From an uncultured Clostridiaceae bacterium (lineage in GTDB: Bacteria; Bacillota; Clostridia; TANB77; CAG-508), in the NCBI GenBank assembly GCA_947642455.1, contig CANRSN010000020.1, positions 1 to 39,996 on the forward strand: a stretch of DNA of 39,996 nucleotides. The letters run 5' to 3'. A program made the position numbers and the translations under genes. Every line of letters begins with the position of its first letter. Positions within the stretch are counted from its first letter, which is position 1. The notes under the pieces are model-generated. The model was not told where the DNA came from. It saw nothing but the letters and a program-made list of their open reading frames with translations, and ran no database searches. Below are positions 24,304-33,462 of the stretch, piece by piece.

Positions 24304-25488
24304 TTATTCTCTCCCTTTCTCTCTCTTTTCTTGCTTTACTCTATTCTCCATCTCTGTCAGTTTTATATCTAATGTTTCAACATTGACATGTTGTAGCCAA
24401 GGTTCTTCTTGCTTTTTTGCTACGATTACTGACTTATAATTCGTTTTTTCTTTAAAATACTCCCTTTCACTAATAATAAATTTATCATACTCACTTAACA
24501 ATTCTTGTCTCTCACTTGCATTCATTTTCTTTAATCTTGGTAATAAAATCTTATCAATTATCATTCTTTCAGAAGTTGAAACCATAGTTTCTAGCCTTTG
24601 TTTATGCTCATCTAACTGTTTTTCTTGCTCACTCATATTTGCTTCTGGATTTTCTTTTTGTATTTCATAAATTGCACCATCTATATCATAATAGTCATTC
24701 AATTCTTCAAAAATTTTGTCCATATTAGAAGACAATTTTTTAAAGGTATATTTCTTAAATTTGCCTATCATTTTCTTGGATGTTTTATAATCATATAAAC
24801 CTTGGAAAAAGTCTTGTTTGTCAATTCCTTGCGCTATTAGCATTTGATGAATTAAATTAGAGTTCAAACAATATATCCCACCGTTTAAATCTTGATTGGT
24901 ATTAATGATAAAATCCAGAACTCTTTCTTCTCTATATTCCTCATCTTGAGAAACAAACATCTCTACTGTTGCCTCATTAAAAGCTTCATTTTCTTTGGTT
25001 TCCTTTTCAAAATTAAATATATCTTCCCTTGAATAACCAGATATTAGTATAGGACGTTTCCTCAAAAAAGGTTTTATTAGTGCTCGTCCTATCATATGTG
25101 TCATTTCATGTCTTATAAATTTTTCAATATATTCTGGTTTTTCTTTTAAAACATTTATATTAATACTCAATATATTAAATACATTGTCTACATATCCTAC
25201 ACCAGTGGGATTATCTGGATAGCCTTCTTTTAATTCGATTTCCCAAATATTTTCATTAATATAATTTTTGATCTCATCTTCTGTTAAATCTACATGTGCT
25301 TCTATATAAGCAATTGATTTATAAAATGGTTCTATTAATGCTTCCACTCTTTTGTTAAAAATATACGTTCTATCAATTGCTTTTATTCCTGTATTTAATT
25401 CCCAATTTTCCTCTTCTTGTATTCTGTTTTCATATTTTTTTACTTCTTCCAAATACTCTTGATATTCTTTTTCATCATCCTTTTCCAT
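24304..25488 (-). CDS. Putative zinc metalloprotease with HEMTH motif (394 aa)
   Basis: The family is not recognised. Residues 127-131 are HEMTH, a HExxH zinc site. NEATVEMF at 171-178 supplies a downstream Glu in the position expected of gluzincins. The N-terminal 30 residues and the C-terminal 100 residues are charged and probably coiled coil. There is no signal peptide or membrane segment, so it should act in the cytoplasm. AAGGAG precedes the ATG. The next gene upstream on the same strand is a GmrSD-like nuclease, 118 bases away, so the two could be one accessory or defence locus. Confidence 0.7.
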   Translation of the reverse strand: MEKDDEKEYQEYLEEVKKYENRIQEEENWELNTGIKAIDRTYIFNKRVEALIEPFYKSIAYIEAHVDLTEDEIKNYINENIWEIELKEGYPDNPTGVGYVDNVFNILSININVLKEKPEYIEKFIRHEMTHMIGRALIKPFLRKRPILISGYSREDIFNFEKETKENEAFNEATVEMFVSQDEEYREERVLDFIINTNQDLNGGIYCLNSNLIHQMLIAQGIDKQDFFQGLYDYKTSKKMIGKFKKYTFKKLSSNMDKIFEELNDYYDIDGAIYEIQKENPEANMSEQEKQLDEHKQRLETMVSTSERMIIDKILLPRLKKMNASERQELLSEYDKFIISEREYFKEKTNYKSVIVAKKQEEPWLQHVNVETLDIKLTEMENRVKQEKREKGRE

Positions 25489-25606
25489 AAAAACTCCTTT
25501 TTATTATTATATTATTTCCAAAAAAGAATCGTTTAATTGATTAAGTCTCTTAATTTTATACCATCTTTATATTTGTACTCATTTTAATCTCCTATAAATT
25601 TATCTT

Positions 25607-27439
25607 TTATATAAATCCTTTTTTTCTAAATTCTTCAATTTTTTTTAAGTCTTCTTTGGTTGGCAGTACTTCCTTATTATTTATTTTGTCATAATCATTA
25701 ACCCAATTTTTTAATGTATCTTGGATTTCGTCTATAACTTCTTTATCTCTTGCTTCAATATTATTAGTTGCCCAATCTTCAAAAGAACTTTCTGCCATTG
25801 TTTTTACAACTTCAATCTTCGATTCTGCATATTCTTTTTTCTTCTTTCCAAAATAACCATTACTAGCTTTTATATTTAATTTCTTTTCAAATGGAATTTT
25901 ATTTCCTAAATGTTCTACCTTTTCTTTTAATGTTTCAATAGGCATATTTATATAGTTATCATTCCAACTTTGTGGAAAAATGTGTTCTATTTCCCATTTG
26001 TGTGGTAATAAATCTTCTTGGTTTTCATTGTTATAAGCTAACAATAATAATAGCATTCTTATAGTCTTATAATGTGGTGTAATCAATGCTTTCTTAAATT
26101 CTTCACTTTCTATATAATCTAATTTATCAAATTTTGGTAATTGATTCTCAATTATTTTTATATTCAATTTTAAAATATCTGCTTTTACGGCATTAATTGA
26201 TGGCATTTGTATATATTTAACTATTAAAAATGTATAAAATCTTCTTAAAAAAACCAAGAAATTTACCTTGAAATTTTCACTTTCTTTATAAGTTAAATAA
26301 TATGTTATTACTGGATATTTCCAAAATTCATTAGGATAATTTTTTAAACAATCTAATATTTGAAGGATTTTTTTATCATTTGACCATTCTTCTCCTTCAA
26401 GAGAAATTCTATTATTAACAACTAACCAAAAGTTTAATATTTTTTCTAGTTTTGTAATTAACTCCTCATCAAATAAACTTTCAAATTTTTCTTCTTTGAA
26501 ATAATTTCTTAATCCCGATGTTGTTGTTTTATCATCCTTCTTTATTGCCCTTAAGTAGAACATGTAATAGTAAAATAACTGTTGCATTCCTTCCTTAAAA
26601 ACCTCTTTTGAACTTATCTCTAACTTCTTCCAATCATAAACAAATTGCTTTAATTTCTCATCAGATACTCCATTTCTAGAAAAATGATTATAAATTTTCG
26701 CTTTAAAAATATCTGCATCAGATAAAGGTAATCCTCTATCATTTAATGTAGAAAAAATAGTTAATGCAGTTTCTTCATCATTTGTGGTAATAGGTAATAA
26801 TATTGCATTATTTAATATATAATAAATAAAATCAAATATTTTAATTGCTTCATTTTTCGATTTTTCTTCAAACAATTCTTTTAATTTCAAATAATTCTTT
26901 GAATAATTATCTGTTGCACCTTCTTTAACTTTCCCTGTTTCTAATATTTCTTTTAAAACTTCATTTTGATTTATATTTTCTTTATCTTCTGTGTTTTCTA
27001 TTATTTTTGAATCAATTAAAATTTGATCTTTAAAATAATTATTAGTGTATTTATCTTTCATCCATAAGCATGGAGAAATTTCATTTATAAAATTCTCCTC
27101 TTTTTCATTTCTTTGTTCATTTTTAGATAAATCTGTATATATTGCTCTTAACAATAAAAATAAAGTTGTTATTCTTTGTTGACCATCAATTATTTCTTGT
27201 TCATTTTTTTCCTTATTATAAAATGTAACTATACTTCCTAGAAAAAAAGTCTTATTAGAACTTTGATTAGTAATTGAATCTAATGTTGCTTCCCATAAAT
27301 CCTCAAATAAAGTATTTATTTCATCATCTGACCAATTATAAGGTCGTTGATAATCTGGAATTACAAATTTACTTGTACTACCACTAGATAATAAATCTTT
27401 TACACTTTTTTTATTAACACTTATTTCTGTTGTATCCAT
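25607..27439 (-). CDS. DUF262/DUF1524 protein, GmrSD-like restriction nuclease (610 aa)
   Basis: Proteins with DUF262 (GmrS-like, ParB/Srx fold nucleotide hydrolase) followed by DUF1524 (GmrD-like HNH nuclease) are type IV restriction or phage-defence enzymes that attack modified DNA. The N-terminal part shows IPDYQRPYNW (about residues 27-36) and DGQQRITTLFLL (about 84-95). The C-terminal part shows WEIEHIFPQSW near residue 470, the histidine of the HNH core, then LGNKIPFEKKLN and a final Lys-rich helix. Both halves look intact. The start has GAGAGGTG. As a single-chain form it needs no partner. The target modification is not predictable. Confidence 0.85.
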   Translation of the reverse strand: MDTTEISVNKKSVKDLLSSGSTSKFVIPDYQRPYNWSDDEINTLFEDLWEATLDSITNQSSNKTFFLGSIVTFYNKEKNEQEIIDGQQRITTLFLLLRAIYTDLSKNEQRNEKEENFINEISPCLWMKDKYTNNYFKDQILIDSKIIENTEDKENINQNEVLKEILETGKVKEGATDNYSKNYLKLKELFEEKSKNEAIKIFDFIYYILNNAILLPITTNDEETALTIFSTLNDRGLPLSDADIFKAKIYNHFSRNGVSDEKLKQFVYDWKKLEISSKEVFKEGMQQLFYYYMFYLRAIKKDDKTTTSGLRNYFKEEKFESLFDEELITKLEKILNFWLVVNNRISLEGEEWSNDKKILQILDCLKNYPNEFWKYPVITYYLTYKESENFKVNFLVFLRRFYTFLIVKYIQMPSINAVKADILKLNIKIIENQLPKFDKLDYIESEEFKKALITPHYKTIRMLLLLLAYNNENQEDLLPHKWEIEHIFPQSWNDNYINMPIETLKEKVEHLGNKIPFEKKLNIKASNGYFGKKKKEYAESKIEVVKTMAESSFEDWATNNIEARDKEVIDEIQDTLKNWVNDYDKINNKEVLPTKEDLKKIEEFRKKGFI

Positions 27440-27653
27440 TTATTACACCTCTCTATAATATATTATTTTTTTATAATATATCATATAAAAAGTATTTTCA
27501 CAACAAATTACATAAAATATCAGCAAAAAAGAGTAGCTTTTATTTGTTTCTATATCAAAATAAATATTTTCAATTTTAAATGGAATGTTGGCGAAACTTT
27601 TATATACTAGAAAAGTATAACAATATGTTATTCTTTCTTAGTATATAAAAAAA

Positions 27654-27715
27654 TGTATCCAATAGTCTAGACAATCTCTTTTTCAAATTGTCTATTCTAT
27701 TGGATATATTTTAAT
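27654..27715. terminator. Bidirectional hairpin terminator in a 365-base gap
   Basis: Arms at 27654-27675 (TGTATCCAATAG, then TCTAGACAAT) and 27687-27708 (ATTGTCTATT, then CTATTGGATATA) pair over about 20 bp. The remainder of the 27440-27804 gap shows nothing recognisable. Confidence 0.65.
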
Positions 27716-27804
27716 ATTTTATCTCTCCTTTTTGTCTTTTACTTGATATTTGGCTAATAGGCACTAGGTTCAATTCTTGTTATCTTTTTAGATATGTGGA
27801 TTAG

Positions 27805-28221
27805 TTATTGTATTTCGATATAATATGGTCTGTCTGTCCTCACACTTTCTGCTATAAATGACTCTAAAGCTACAAAACTAAGCATTCTATCTTGCACTTC
27901 CATTCCTCCATATTCACTTGGAGTTGCTGGAATATATTTTACCTGTTTTATATCTCCTATTTTGCTAATTCCATAAATATGATTCCCTCTTAATAGTACT
28001 TGAAATTTTTTATCGTATAATTGATCTGTATCTTCTGCCTTTAAAATAGCTAAAAATTGTAATATTCGCTTATCTCCTTCTGGAAAAGTAAATTTAAAAG
28101 ACTTCTTTTCTTTTTCTGAATAACATTTTAATTTGAGTATTGTATGTGAACTTCTCTTTGTACTAAGCTTAATTTTAAGGCTATAGTTTGTGATTCTTAC
28201 TATACAACTCTGATATACCAT
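27805..28221 (-). CDS. Unknown protein (138 aa)
   Basis: Not recognised. The start has GGAGGAAAACAT just upstream. The product alternates short hydrophobic and polar runs, as expected of a beta-rich soluble protein, with no signal peptide or membrane segment. It lies alone between the hairpin at 27654-27715 and the secreted metalloprotease gene. Confidence 0.65.
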   Translation of the reverse strand: MVYQSCIVRITNYSLKIKLSTKRSSHTILKLKCYSEKEKKSFKFTFPEGDKRILQFLAILKAEDTDQLYDKKFQVLLRGNHIYGISKIGDIKQVKYIPATPSEYGGMEVQDRMLSFVALESFIAESVRTDRPYYIEIQ

Positions 28222-28355
28222 ATGTTTTCCTCCATTGAAAATTAAAATATTATAATGTTTCTCTACTTCAATTTTTTTTCATTTTGTGCAAAATGTTTAA
28301 GGAGTTTTAATAGTTTATTATTTCTATTTATTTTTAAAATGTTTATTTAAACTTT

Positions 28356-29510
28356 TTAATTTAAAAATGTATTTAATTGTGAGCTAACATACTGCATTGC
28401 CTTTGGTGTACATATACTTTGATTTTCTAACATATAATGAAAAGTCTCTGCAAAAAATTCCTTTTCATTTGCTACAGCTCCAGGATTTGGAGAATTCTTT
28501 ATAAAAGTTCCTACCTCCTCTATATATATTTGTCTGAATTCTTCACTTTTGCTTGGAAATTTGTTTATATAGTCTAGATAATGACCAAACTCGTGGAATA
28601 CACTCATATTTATTTCGTCTTCAAAATTACCTATTTTTATCCATTTATCTCGAAATGATGTCATACCTAAAACTCTTTGATATTTTCCCTGAAAATATAC
28701 CTGATTCATATCCTCCTCTGTTACATATATTTTCCAATCATTTTCTACAAAACTTGTCACTAATTTATCTGGTAATATAATTAATGCTTGCTGTGTTTTG
28801 GTAACGTTTTTTTCTTCTATATTTCCAACAGTTTTTACAATTTTACTGTTTTTAACCTTTACTTGATACCCATTAGAGATACTCCTATATAAGTCGATAG
28901 CTATGTTTACATTATTAAGGTCTTGCCAATTTCTTTCATATTTTGTCCTTTCATTTTCTATGCTATTACTTATCACATTCATAGCTTCAACTTTTTGTTC
29001 GCTATTTGTTACCTCTTTTGCTTCATCTGCAATCTGAACTTCTGCTTCGCTATTTGTCACCCTATTTGCTTCGTCTGCAACCTGAACTTCTGCTTCGCTA
29101 TTTGTCACCTCATTTACTATATTTAATTCTTCAGCTTCTACTGTCTCTATATCTATTTTCTCTTTTACTTCATTTATAGCTTCTATTATTATTTTTTCGC
29201 TTACTTCAGGTGTCGTTGTTTCTGTTATGGTGTTATCTACTTTTTCTATTGCCTCACTTATTGCCTGTGCTATTATTTCCTGATACGCTAGATGTACAGC
29301 TTCACTTATAGGTGTATCTTCTTTCTGTTCCTCTTTCTGATTTTCAATCTCTACTACTATTTCAAACTGATTACCAATATTTGCTACATTTTCTACCTCT
29401 GCTAAATTTGTATCTTCTGCTCTAACATTACTTACATTTACTAATGCTAACATAATTACCATTACCCATAATGTCATTATCCGCTTTTTTACGTTTTCAC
29501 TCACTTTCAT
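28356..29510 (-). CDS. Secreted lethal-factor-like zinc metalloprotease (384 aa)
   Basis: Residues 1-31 are a signal peptide (basic start, hydrophobic core, cleavage near VRA-ED). Residues 32-190 are an acidic, low-complexity region with 16-residue repeats (VTNSEAEVQ(V/I)ADEA) at 135-166 and a degenerate third unit. The C-terminal domain has FHEFGHYLDY, with HEFGH at 306-310. It also has NEKEFFAETFHYM at 348-360, whose Glu355 is the probable third zinc ligand. This pattern fits the anthrax lethal factor/PPEP (ATLF) domain family. Such enzymes cut host proteins or the cell's own surface proteins. The ATG at 29510 follows AAAGGAGAAG. Confidence 0.82.
   Translation of the reverse strand: MKVSENVKKRIMTLWVMVIMLALVNVSNVRAEDTNLAEVENVANIGNQFEIVVEIENQKEEQKEDTPISEAVHLAYQEIIAQAISEAIEKVDNTITETTTPEVSEKIIIEAINEVKEKIDIETVEAEELNIVNEVTNSEAEVQVADEANRVTNSEAEVQIADEAKEVTNSEQKVEAMNVISNSIENERTKYERNWQDLNNVNIAIDLYRSISNGYQVKVKNSKIVKTVGNIEEKNVTKTQQALIILPDKLVTSFVENDWKIYVTEEDMNQVYFQGKYQRVLGMTSFRDKWIKIGNFEDEINMSVFHEFGHYLDYINKFPSKSEEFRQIYIEEVGTFIKNSPNPGAVANEKEFFAETFHYMLENQSICTPKAMQYVSSQLNTFLN
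28989..29108 (-). repeat. 48-bp tandem repeat inside the metalloprotease gene
   Basis: Two 48-base units, encoding residues 135-150 and 151-166, are nearly identical in DNA. A third begins VTNSEQKV and decays. Copy number probably varies by slippage and changes the spacer between signal peptide and protease domain. Confidence 0.8.
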
Positions 29511-29662
29511 ACATTCTTCTCCTTTTCTTCAAATTTTTTACATAACATGGTAATATTATATACTTTTTATCGCTTTTTGTCAATTAGTTATGTATACTTT
29601 TGTTTTTGTATTGCTTTTATCTTCTCATTAAAATTTTTTCTAAAATTGTTACCCTTTATTAA

Positions 29663-30586
29663 CTATTTTAAAAATCCCTTTATAATTTCTTCTTCTGCCT
29701 CCTTCTCTGTAAGACCTAGACTCATAAGTTTTATAAGTTGCTCTCCTGCTATTTTCCCTATAGCTGCCTCATGTATTAAATTCGCATCTATATTATTTGC
29801 TATTATTTCAGGTATAGCAACCACCTTTGCTATATCTTTTATTATTGCATCACATTCAACATGACCAAAACATTTATTATTACCTGTTACTTTTGATTTA
29901 AATTCTTGTTTTGAATGTTCTGTTGCAACAGACCTAGATATTACATGTGTACTTGAATTCTCTCCATTTAATTCTACTTCAAAAATAGTTTTTGCTGTTT
30001 GAATTCCATGTGTCATTATTTTCTCACTTACAACTAAGTTTGTATCTTCCTCAAGAACTCCTCTTGTTGTTCTAACAGTAGAATCTACTCCTTTTATTTG
30101 GCAAGTTTCCATTTCTAGTATTGAACCTTTTTTTAAATATACTTCTGTTACTGGATTTAATATTCTCTTTCCTGTACCATTACCTTCTCCATAATGTTTC
30201 TCTATATACTTTACTTTTGCACCTTCTTCTAAAAAGAACCTATGTATCCCATCATGCTGAGAATCTCTATGATGGTCATTATGTATTCCACATCCTGCAA
30301 CTATATATACATTTGCATTTTTTCCTATATGAAAATCGTTATATACAATATCATTTATTCCACTTTCTGTTATTATTACTGGAATATGTACATACTCAAA
30401 TTTTGTATTTTCCTTTACATATATATCTATTCCTGATACATCTTGCTTTGTTACAATATTTACATTATTTGTAATATTTCTTTCTACTCCTTCACCATTT
30501 TTTCTTATATTATATGCACCATTAAACTCTGATGTATCTGTTATATTTTGCAATAATTCTTTATCTGTATTATTTAAATTACTCAT
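29663..30586 (-). CDS. SufB/SufD-family Fe-S assembly scaffold, SmsB-like (307 aa)
   Basis: With the ATPase SufC, this protein forms a scaffold for Fe-S cluster building. The SufBD beta-helix core is evident (VYIVAGCGIHNDHHRDSQHD with a Cys, then KHYGEG and later HVISRSVATEHSKQEFKS and GHVECDAII). At 307 residues it is much shorter than SufB (about 460) and fits the minimal two-gene SMS type, SmsC-SmsB. The ATG overlaps the end of the ATPase gene by eight bases. No cysteine desulfurase, SufU or second SufD gene is adjacent. Confidence 0.85.
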   Translation of the reverse strand: MSNLNNTDKELLQNITDTSEFNGAYNIRKNGEGVERNITNNVNIVTKQDVSGIDIYVKENTKFEYVHIPVIITESGINDIVYNDFHIGKNANVYIVAGCGIHNDHHRDSQHDGIHRFFLEEGAKVKYIEKHYGEGNGTGKRILNPVTEVYLKKGSILEMETCQIKGVDSTVRTTRGVLEEDTNLVVSEKIMTHGIQTAKTIFEVELNGENSSTHVISRSVATEHSKQEFKSKVTGNNKCFGHVECDAIIKDIAKVVAIPEIIANNIDANLIHEAAIGKIAGEQLIKLMSLGLTEKEAEEEIIKGFLK

Positions 30587-31298
30587 CTTGTGCCCCCCCT
30601 AGTTTACAACATTTTGATTTATCTTCTAATACTATTTGCATTAATTCTTTGCTTTTTCCTATTTTCTCTATTTTCCCAGAATTCATTAATATAATTTGAT
30701 CTGCTATCTTTAAAATTCTTTCTTGATGAGAAATTATTAAGGTTGTCCCTTTTGTTTTTTCTCTCATTTCTTCAAATATTTTTATCAAATTTTGAAAGCT
30801 CCATAAATCTATTCCTGCTTCTGGTTCATCAAATATTGTAAGCTTTGAATTCCTAACTGCTACACTTGCTATTTCTATTCTTTTTAGTTCTCCACCTGAA
30901 AGTGAATTATTTACTTCTCTATCTACATATTCTTTTGCACACAAACCTACCTTTGATAAAATATTGCAGGCTTCCATTTTATTCAAGTTTTTCCCTTCTG
31001 ACAATTTTAGTAAATCATATACTGTTATACCTTTAAATCTTACTGGCTGTTGAAATGCAAATGCTATTCCTATTTTTGCCCTTTCATCTATACTTAAATT
31101 GCTAATATCTTTTCCATCAAATATTATTTGACCTTCATCTTGCTTTTCTATTCCCATAATTATTTTTGCAAGTGTTGACTTTCCTGAACCATTTGGTCCT
31201 GTTATTGCAATAAATTTATTTATATCTAATTTTAAATTTATATCATTTAATATTTTTTTATTATCTCTTGTAAAACATATATTTCTTAGCTCTAACAT
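30579..31298 (-). CDS. SufC-like ABC ATPase, SmsC-like (239 aa)
   Basis: The ATPase drives conformational change of the SufB-type scaffold. Walker A GPNGSGKST (34-42), signature LSGGELKRIEIA and Walker B LTIFDEPEAGID are intact. The SufC-typical GITVYDLLKLSEGKNL region lies between them. It lacks a membrane partner and is directly followed by the scaffold gene with an 8-base overlap, so it is an assembly ATPase and not a transporter. Confidence 0.88.
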   Translation of the reverse strand: MLELRNICFTRDNKKILNDINLKLDINKFIAITGPNGSGKSTLAKIIMGIEKQDEGQIIFDGKDISNLSIDERAKIGIAFAFQQPVRFKGITVYDLLKLSEGKNLNKMEACNILSKVGLCAKEYVDREVNNSLSGGELKRIEIASVAVRNSKLTIFDEPEAGIDLWSFQNLIKIFEEMREKTKGTTLIISHQERILKIADQIILMNSGKIEKIGKSKELMQIVLEDKSKCCKLGGAQDE

Positions 31299-31416
31299 CT
31301 CTTCTTTTAAATTCTCCTTTCGCTTTTAACTTTTGCTATTTTATCACATTATTTACTAATTGTCACTATACTCACATTTTTTACAGCAAAAAATATAGCC
31401 AAAAAACAAACAATTA

Positions 31417-31445
31417 TTGACGTTATTCCAATTTTATGATATTAT
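31417..31445 (+). promoter_or_regulatory. Sigma-A promoter of the 31574 orphan gene
   Basis: TTGACG (31417-31422), a 17-base spacer and TATTAT (31440-31445). Confidence 0.7.
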
Positions 31446-31573
31446 ATTTACATAATTTTGTAATAATCCTAGCTAATAATTTTCTATGATGTAACAAATG
31501 CTTATTAAAAGGAGAGTGATATTCTAGCCATACTTGTAACCAATAAATCCAAAAATACATTAGGAGGTTTCTT

Positions 31574-32629
31574 ATGAATATTGAAAAAAAACGGATTTCA
31601 ATTTGTCACACAGAAAAAGGTGAGTTTGGACATATTAGTTTAGACAAATTAGCAAAACCTGAAACTGTAAAAGTAACTTTGCTTGGAGAGCCACTTATTC
31701 CTGAGTCATTTGACTATTTTGGGCATCCAAAATTTACAATAGAGCAAGGATTGCTCTTTATGTACAAAGAGAATGAACTTAACAGGCAATATGGTAGTAA
31801 ATTTACTCCATTAGAAGCAGAAATCACTTATGAAGAATTAAATTTTGATGTAACTAGAAAAACTTTTGATACACTCAGAGGTATCAAAAATTCCTTAACG
31901 AATCTATCAGATTTAAACAATATGTTGCAATCCAGAAAAATATTTTATAAAGCTAATGGTATAAATCTAAATCAATTTATTTTATTTGGTTGCTTTTATC
32001 TTGATAAATTTGGTCAAGTTCTTTCAATTGAAAAAGCAGATAAAGGCAAGTTCATATGTCATAGTGAAATTGAACATTTTGATACTTTTCTAAAAAACAA
32101 TAATACCCAAGAAATTGTTTTTACATCTAATGGATATAGTATTCCTACTTCTGGAGATATTTGTCCATGTTGTGGTAAGAAATTTACCATTGATGACATC
32201 AAAAACAATTCATGCGTATTTGAAAGCGGAAAACTTTATCATAATAATTGTTGGAGGAATTACAGAAAACTTAAAGAAATTTATATGTTTACTAATCAAT
32301 TAATGGATCTTGTATACAAAGAAACTGATTATCATTTTAGTTTATTACCAAATGGTTATTTAAATACCTATGACTACTCTTACATTCCATGGTTTCTATT
32401 TCATACCATTGATGGTGATATTATAATAGGTCATCTAAAGAATTCTATATCAATTGAATGGCAGGAAAACTATAAGTCTTTTAACTTTAACAACATTTTC
32501 ATTTCAGAAAATGTTACCAAATGGCAAGATAATGGAAAACGACATATTTGTGCAACTGATATGCCTACAGCATATAAATATTTAGAAAAAGTAGTAAAAA
32601 CTATAAATCCTAGTTATTCACCATTTTAA
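31574..32629 (+). CDS. Orphan protein with a zinc-ribbon/treble-clef-like motif (351 aa)
   Basis: The family is not recognised. Residues 197-226 hold C197-x2-C200, then H223-x2-C226 after 22 residues, a CxxC...HxxC pattern suggesting one structural zinc. The flanking parts are mixed alpha/beta without membrane segments or a signal peptide. The ATG follows AGGAGGTTTCTT. It is a single-gene unit with its own promoter and terminator on the plus strand between minus-strand genes, like the orphans at 161 and 9692. It may act in binding nucleic acid, but this is only inference from the zinc motif. Confidence 0.75.
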   Translation: MNIEKKRISICHTEKGEFGHISLDKLAKPETVKVTLLGEPLIPESFDYFGHPKFTIEQGLLFMYKENELNRQYGSKFTPLEAEITYEELNFDVTRKTFDTLRGIKNSLTNLSDLNNMLQSRKIFYKANGINLNQFILFGCFYLDKFGQVLSIEKADKGKFICHSEIEHFDTFLKNNNTQEIVFTSNGYSIPTSGDICPCCGKKFTIDDIKNNSCVFESGKLYHNNCWRNYRKLKEIYMFTNQLMDLVYKETDYHFSLLPNGYLNTYDYSYIPWFLFHTIDGDIIIGHLKNSISIEWQENYKSFNFNNIFISENVTKWQDNGKRHICATDMPTAYKYLEKVVKTINPSYSPF

Positions 32630-32638
32630 TTACATATT

Positions 32639-32680
32639 TTAAAGGGGGTTCCTATTTTATTTAAGGATACCCTCTTTATT
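32639..32680 (+). terminator. Terminator of the 31574 gene
   Basis: AAAGGGGGTTCCT and AGGATACCCTCTTT pair with few mismatches and lead into TTATTATT. Confidence 0.75.
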
Positions 32681-32728
32681 ATTCATTTACTTATTACTAA
32701 TTACTTTCTTTTAACAATTATTTTTCTA

Positions 32729-33448
32729 TTACTCTACGACATCTATATAATTCCCCTTATCTAACCCTTCTAAATTGTAGTACGTATTAGGAGTAGTACC
32801 TACAATAACTGCTTCTGCAAGTAGTACCTGATTTATAATTTCTTCTTCCATTGTTTCAAATGGAGTCAAAACCGCTACTTTACACTTTACCTCTAAATAA
32901 ATTTTGTGAAGAGTTTGATTTATTCCTGCAGATGTAAATTCCGATTTTAAATTTGTGTCTAAATTACCAATTGTAGATATTTTAATATTTATTTCTGGTC
33001 CCATTCCTGATAAAATTTTACTTCCTGTAAAAGCTCCTAATTTTAAATTAAAACTACTATTTACTCCATTATTAAGTTCATCTTGTATCTTTACTGCAAC
33101 ATCTGAAATTATTTCATTAACAGTTATTATATTTGCACTTATCATTGTAATGTTACCATTTGAATCTTTTGAAATATTGCACATATCATCATATTTATAT
33201 TTACTCATTACAACTGTTGCCTGTTCATTTGATATTTTTGTGGCAATACTTTTTGCCATTACCTGACAGTTTTTCTCTATTATTGGATTTATACTCTTTA
33301 TTATAATATTTGCTGTAACCATTGCAATCAGTATAATCGTACATAACTTTAGAATTCTTTTATTTTTTTTATTATTGCTATTTCTTATAAAAAAAGATAT
33401 ATCTATTTTTGGACATTTTATACGTCTTCTTGAATAAATTTTATCCAT
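32729..33448 (-). CDS. yunB: Sporulation protein YunB (239 aa)
   Basis: YunB is a mother-cell sporulation protein of poorly known role. A short basic N-terminus precedes one membrane helix (about 33-55), then the conserved extracytoplasmic domain with INPIIEKNCQVMAKSIATKI, LKLGAFTGSKILSGMGPEI and the C-terminal VLLAEAVIVGTTPNTYYNLE. The length is typical. It starts 14 bases after the SipL-like gene stop and is probably cotranscribed. Confidence 0.92.
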   Translation of the reverse strand: MDKIYSRRRIKCPKIDISFFIRNSNNKKNKRILKLCTIILIAMVTANIIIKSINPIIEKNCQVMAKSIATKISNEQATVVMSKYKYDDMCNISKDSNGNITMISANIITVNEIISDVAVKIQDELNNGVNSSFNLKLGAFTGSKILSGMGPEINIKISTIGNLDTNLKSEFTSAGINQTLHKIYLEVKCKVAVLTPFETMEEEIINQVLLAEAVIVGTTPNTYYNLEGLDKGNYIDVVE

Positions 33449-33462
33449 ATATTACTTCTTCC

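Noticed and set aside
25489-25606. A possible broken minus-strand small ORF (AGGAG, ATG, then YKYKDGIKLRDLIN in another frame) between the DUF262 gene and the protease gene
   Set aside because: It needs an assumed base deletion to read through, and the product would have fewer than 20 residues; no family is recognisable.
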